NCBI GenBank assembly: GCA_963816315.1
Contig: CAWFJZ010000005.1
Location: 62,001-126,000, forward strand
Source: CADEEN01 sp963816315
Lineage (GTDB): Bacteria; Pseudomonadota; Gammaproteobacteria; Burkholderiales; Burkholderiaceae_C
Direction of reading: 5' to 3'
DNA: 64,000 nucleotides
Shown: positions 60,489 through 64,000 of the stretch, in pieces
How the letters are laid out: each line of letters starts with the position of its first letter
How positions within the stretch are numbered: position 1 is the first letter of the stretch
The notes under the pieces: model-generated
Databases searched by the model: none
Told to the model about the DNA's origin: nothing
Seen by the model: the letters and a program-made list of their open reading frames with translations, nothing else
Program-made: the position numbers and the translations under genes

Positions 60489-63400
60489 ATGAGCTTCGTC
60501 CACCTCCGCACCCACACCGAGTACTCGGTCGTCGATGGCATGCTGCGTGTCGATGACGCGGTGGGCGCCGCCGCGCGTGACGGCCAGGCGGCCTGCGCGA
60601 TCACCGACCTGAGCAACCTGTTCGGCGCGATCAAGTTCTACACCGCGGCGCGCAAGAAGGGCGTCAAGCCGATCATCGGTTGCGACCTGTGGCTGGAGCC
60701 CGAGGACGGCGACAAGCACGGCAGCCGCTTGCTCGTGCTGGTGCAGAACCACCAGGGCTATCTGAATCTGTGCGAGCTGCTGGCGCGCGCGTGGAGCGGC
60801 AACACGCAGCGCTCGCATGCGTTCGTCAAGTGGGATTGGTTCGAGACGCATGGCGCGGGGCTGCTCGTGCTGTCGGGCGCGGATGGCGGCGCGGTCGGGC
60901 AGGCGCTGCTGGCGGGTGACGTCGAGCGCGCCGAAGCGTTGGCGCAGCGATTGGCGGCGCTGTTTCCGCAGCGCTTCTTCATCGAGTTGCAGCGCGCGGG
61001 GCTGTCGAGCAACGAGCGCCATGTGCGCGCTGCGGTGCCGTTGGCGGCGAAGCTGAAGCTGCCGGTCGTGGCGACGCACCCGGTGCAGTTTCTGCGAGCC
61101 CGACGACTTCGAGGCGCACGAGGCGCGCGTTTGCGTGGCCGAGGGCGAGACGCTGGCCAACCCGAAGCGGGTGAAGCGCTTCTCGCGCGAGCAGTACTTC
61201 AAGACGCAGGCGCAGATGGAGGCGCTGTTCGCCGACCTGCCTGTGGCCGTGAGCAACAGCGTGGCGATCGCGCAGCGCTGCAACCTGCTGCTCACGCTCG
61301 GCAAGCCGCAACTGCCGGACTTCCCGACGCCGCGGCGGCGTGCCTGTCGATCAGCATTTCCGCGATGCGTCGCATGCGGGGCTCGAGGTGCGACTGGCGC
61401 AGCTCTACCCGGACGTTGCCAAACGCGAGGCCGAGCGCGCGCGCTATGTGCAGCGACTCGATTTCGAGCTCGACACCATCATCCAGATGGGCTTCCCCGG
61501 CTACTTCCTGATCGTCGCCGACTTCATTCAGTGGGCGAAGTCGCACGGCTGCCCGGTCGGGCCCGGCCGCGGTTCGGGCGCGGGCTCGCTCGTCGCGTAC
61601 TCGCTGCTGATCACCGACCTCGACCCGCTGCAATACAACCTGCTGTTCGAGCGCTTTCTGAATCCCGAGCGCGTCTCGATGCCGGACTTCGACATCGACT
61701 TCTGCCAGGCCAACCGCGAGCGCGTGATCGACTATGTGAAAGACAAGTACGGCCGCGATGCCGTGAGCCAGATCGCGACGTTCGGCACGATGGCGGCCAA
61801 GGCTGCGCTGCGCGACGTGGGCCGCGTGCTCGGCATGGGCTACGGCCATGTCGATTCGATCGCCAAGCTCGTCGTCGCGCCGCCGGGCAAGACGGTGACG
61901 CTGGCCAAGGTGCCGGAGAACCCGATCGAAGGCATCCTCTACGCGCGCAAGGAAGAGCCGGAGATCGATCGCCGCGAAGCCGCGGAAGAAGAAGTCGCCG
62001 AGCTGTTGTCGCTGGCCACGCGCGTCGAAGGCATCGTGCGCAACGTCGGCATGCACGCCGGCGGCGTGCTGATCGCGCCGGGCAAGATCACCGACTTCTG
62101 CCCGCTGTACCAGCAGCCCGGCAGCGACAGCGCGGTGAGCCAGTTCGACAAGGACGATGTCGAAGCGATCGGCCTGGTGAAGTTCGACTTCCTCGGCCTG
62201 GCGACGCTGACGATCCTCGAACTGGCCAAGGAGATGGTGCGCGCGCGGCGCAAGGGGCGCGAGAACTTCGACTACGCGCAACTGCCGCTCGACGATGCGG
62301 CCACCTACCGCATCTTTGCCGAGGGCAAGACCGAAGCGGTGTTCCAGTTCGAATCGCGCGGCATGGTCGGCATGCTGCGCGAAGCCAAGCCGACGCGGCT
62401 GGAAGACCTGATCGCGCTCAACGCGATGTTCCGTCCGGGGCCGATGGAGAACATCCCGATGTTCTGCCGGCGCAAGAACGGTCTCGAGCCGATCGAGTAC
62501 CCGCACCCGCTGCTCGAAGGGCTGCTGTCGGAGACCTACGGCATCTTCGTCTATCAGGAACAGGTGATGCAGGCCGCGCAGGTGCTGGCCGACTATTCGC
62601 TCGGCGGCGCCGACCTGCTGCGGCGTGCGATGGGCAAGAAGAACGCCGAAGAGATGGCCAAGCAGCGCCAGATCTTCCGCGAGGGCGCGTCGAAGAACGT
62701 CATCGAGCAACCGAAGGCCGACGAGGTCTTCGACCTGATGGAGAAGTTCGCCGGCTACGGCTTCAACAAGAGCCACGCCGCAGCCTATGCGCTGCTCGCC
62801 TATCACACCGGCTGGCTGAAGGCGCATTGCACGGCCGAGTTCTACGCCGCCAACATGACGGTCGAACTCGACAACACCGACAAGCTGAAGGTGCTGCTCG
62901 CCGACGCCAAGCAGTTCGGCGTCGTCGTTCGAGCCGCCGGACATCAACCGCGGCAGCTACCGCTTCGAGCCGGTGAGCGACAGCGTCGTGCGCTACGGGC
63001 TGTGCGGCATCAAGGGCACGGGGCAGGGCGCGATCGAAGCCATCATCGCCGTGCGCGACGGCAAGGGCGATCATGAGGGCGAAGGCAGCGGCCCGTTCCG
63101 CAGCCTGTTCGACTTTGCCGCGCGCATCGACCGCCAGCGCGTCAACAAGCGCGTCGTCGAAGCGCTGATCAAGGCCGGTGCGTTCGATGCGCTGCACGCC
63201 GACCGTGCGAGCGCGTTGGCGAGTGTCGGCCTCGCCTTCGATTGGGCCGACACGCAGGAGATCAACGAACACCAGAGCGGCCTGTTCGACTTCGACGACT
63301 CGCACGCCGCGAGCACGCAGGAGCCGGCGCTCGTCAAGGCCGAGCCGTGGAGCATCAAGGAGCGGCTGACGGCGGAGAAGGCGGCGCTCGGCTTCTACTT

Positions 63401-64000
63401 GTCAGGCCACCTGTTCGAAGAGTACGCGCCCGAGGTGCGGCAGTTCTGCAAGCGGCAGATCGCCGATCTGGTGGACACCGGCCGCGAGCCGCAGGTGCTG
63501 GCCGGCATCGTCAGCGACTTGCGCGTCGTCAACGGCGCGCGCGGCCGCACGGCGATCTTCCGCCTCGACGACGGCAGCGAGTACATCGAAGCCGTGGCCG
63601 CCGAAGAGCTCTACGACGCCAATCGCGAGCGTCTGCGCGAGGACGAGCTCGTCATCATTCAGGGCAAGGTGCAGAACGACCGCTTCAGCGGCGGCCTGCG
63701 CTTGCAATGCAATGCGGTCTGGGACTTGCCTTCTGCGCGCGCGCGCTTCGGCCGCTACCTGAGCGTGGCAGTGAACGGCAAGGCGCCGCCGGTGGCCGAC
63801 GTGATCAAGACCTGGCCGCCCAAGCGCGTCGAGTCGGAGCAAGGCCAGACGCAGCAGGGGTTGCCGATCCGCTTGCAACTGCAGCGCGAGCGCGCCGAGG
63901 GCGTGCTCGACCTCGGTGACCAGGCGCGCTTCTGGCCGAGCGACGAAGCGCTGGCGCGCTGGCGCACGCTGGCGCATGAAGGGCGTGCGGCCGTGGTGTA
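60489..64000 (+). CDS. dnaE: DNA polymerase III alpha subunit, 3' end outside window, three apparent frameshifts
   Basis: DnaE is the replicative polymerase subunit. The N-terminal PHP domain begins FVHLRTHTEYSVVDGM. The palm catalytic aspartates are in SMPDFDIDFCQ, with PVGPGRGSGAGSLVAY and DTIIQMGFPGYFLIV upstream. FRPGPMENIP and the GYGFNKSHAAAYALLAY region mark the fingers. The tail contains the OB-fold. About 1,170 codons are present, so only the extreme C-terminus is missing. Extra bases near 61099, 61336 and 62927 break the frame, which is implausible for an essential gene and supports consensus error. Confidence 0.95.

Noticed and set aside
60489..63000. Programmed ribosomal frameshifting or pseudogene status for dnaE, ligA and dapD
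   Set aside because: The shifts lack slippery heptamers with downstream structure, occur at many unrelated sites, are mostly single insertions, and hit essential genes with otherwise intact motifs. Consensus error explains all of them more simply.

Overview
The window is GC-rich, densely packed DNA from a betaproteobacterium, most likely a member of the Burkholderiales (Rubrivivax/Leptothrix/Roseateles-like). This is inferred from gene order (dapC-dapD-pilU-dapE-prmB, smc-zipA-ligA, DUF2868-DUF3482, the lexA cluster) and protein character, not from a database search. No rRNA or tRNA genes and no CRISPR array were seen. Most genes lie in operons joined by ATGA or GTGA stop/start overlaps.

Layout. 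1-4.6 kb: a truncated 2-hydroxyacid dehydrogenase, a DUF1993 protein, a penicillin-acylase-family hydrolase and a DUF3563 miniprotein. 4.3-6.9 kb: a lexA-GST-HHH operon divergent from an asparaginase across two SOS boxes. 7.1-18.3 kb: a giant RTX/VCBS adhesin with 14 tandem 99-residue units, followed by its type I secretion ABC and HlyD genes. 18.3-21.8 kb: ohr, then a DUF2868/DUF3482 GTPase pair. 21.9-25.3 kb: glycosyltransferase, flippase and methyltransferase of a surface polysaccharide. 25.3-33.1 kb: a long minus-strand operon running dapC, dapD, pilU, dapE, prmB, VOC protein, ABC-F, methyltransferase. 33.3-38.6 kb: M1 aminopeptidase, alpha/beta hydrolase, SET protein, queF and an orphan ParA. 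38.8-47 kb: smc, zipA, ligA, ROK kinase and deformylase. 47-57.9 kb: a FecR/DUF6600 protein, tesA and its ABC partner, and assorted hydrolases. 57.9-60.4 kb: HicBA plus an AIPR abortive-infection gene. 60.5-64 kb: dnaE, running off the end.

Four structures are not explained by ordinary genes. First, a dispersed palindromic element of about 70-80 bp is present in four copies, three of them inside reading frames; its loops are conserved while its stem arms are different in each copy but self-complementary. Second, the 718-bp gap at 52.5-53.2 kb is filled with large nested stem-loops that share an inverted core showing compensatory base changes. Third, the AIPR gene looks like an integron gene cassette (TTAGGC boundary and an attC-like site) sitting inside an exact 26-bp inverted repeat. 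Fourth, the adhesin repeat array is exactly 14 x 297 bp once seven apparent indels are undone.

Caveat: about 30 apparent single-base indels, mostly insertions, interrupt otherwise intact genes, including the normally essential dnaE, ligA and dapD. I read these as residual consensus errors in the assembly, not as pseudogenes. Affected genes are annotated across their full extent and marked.
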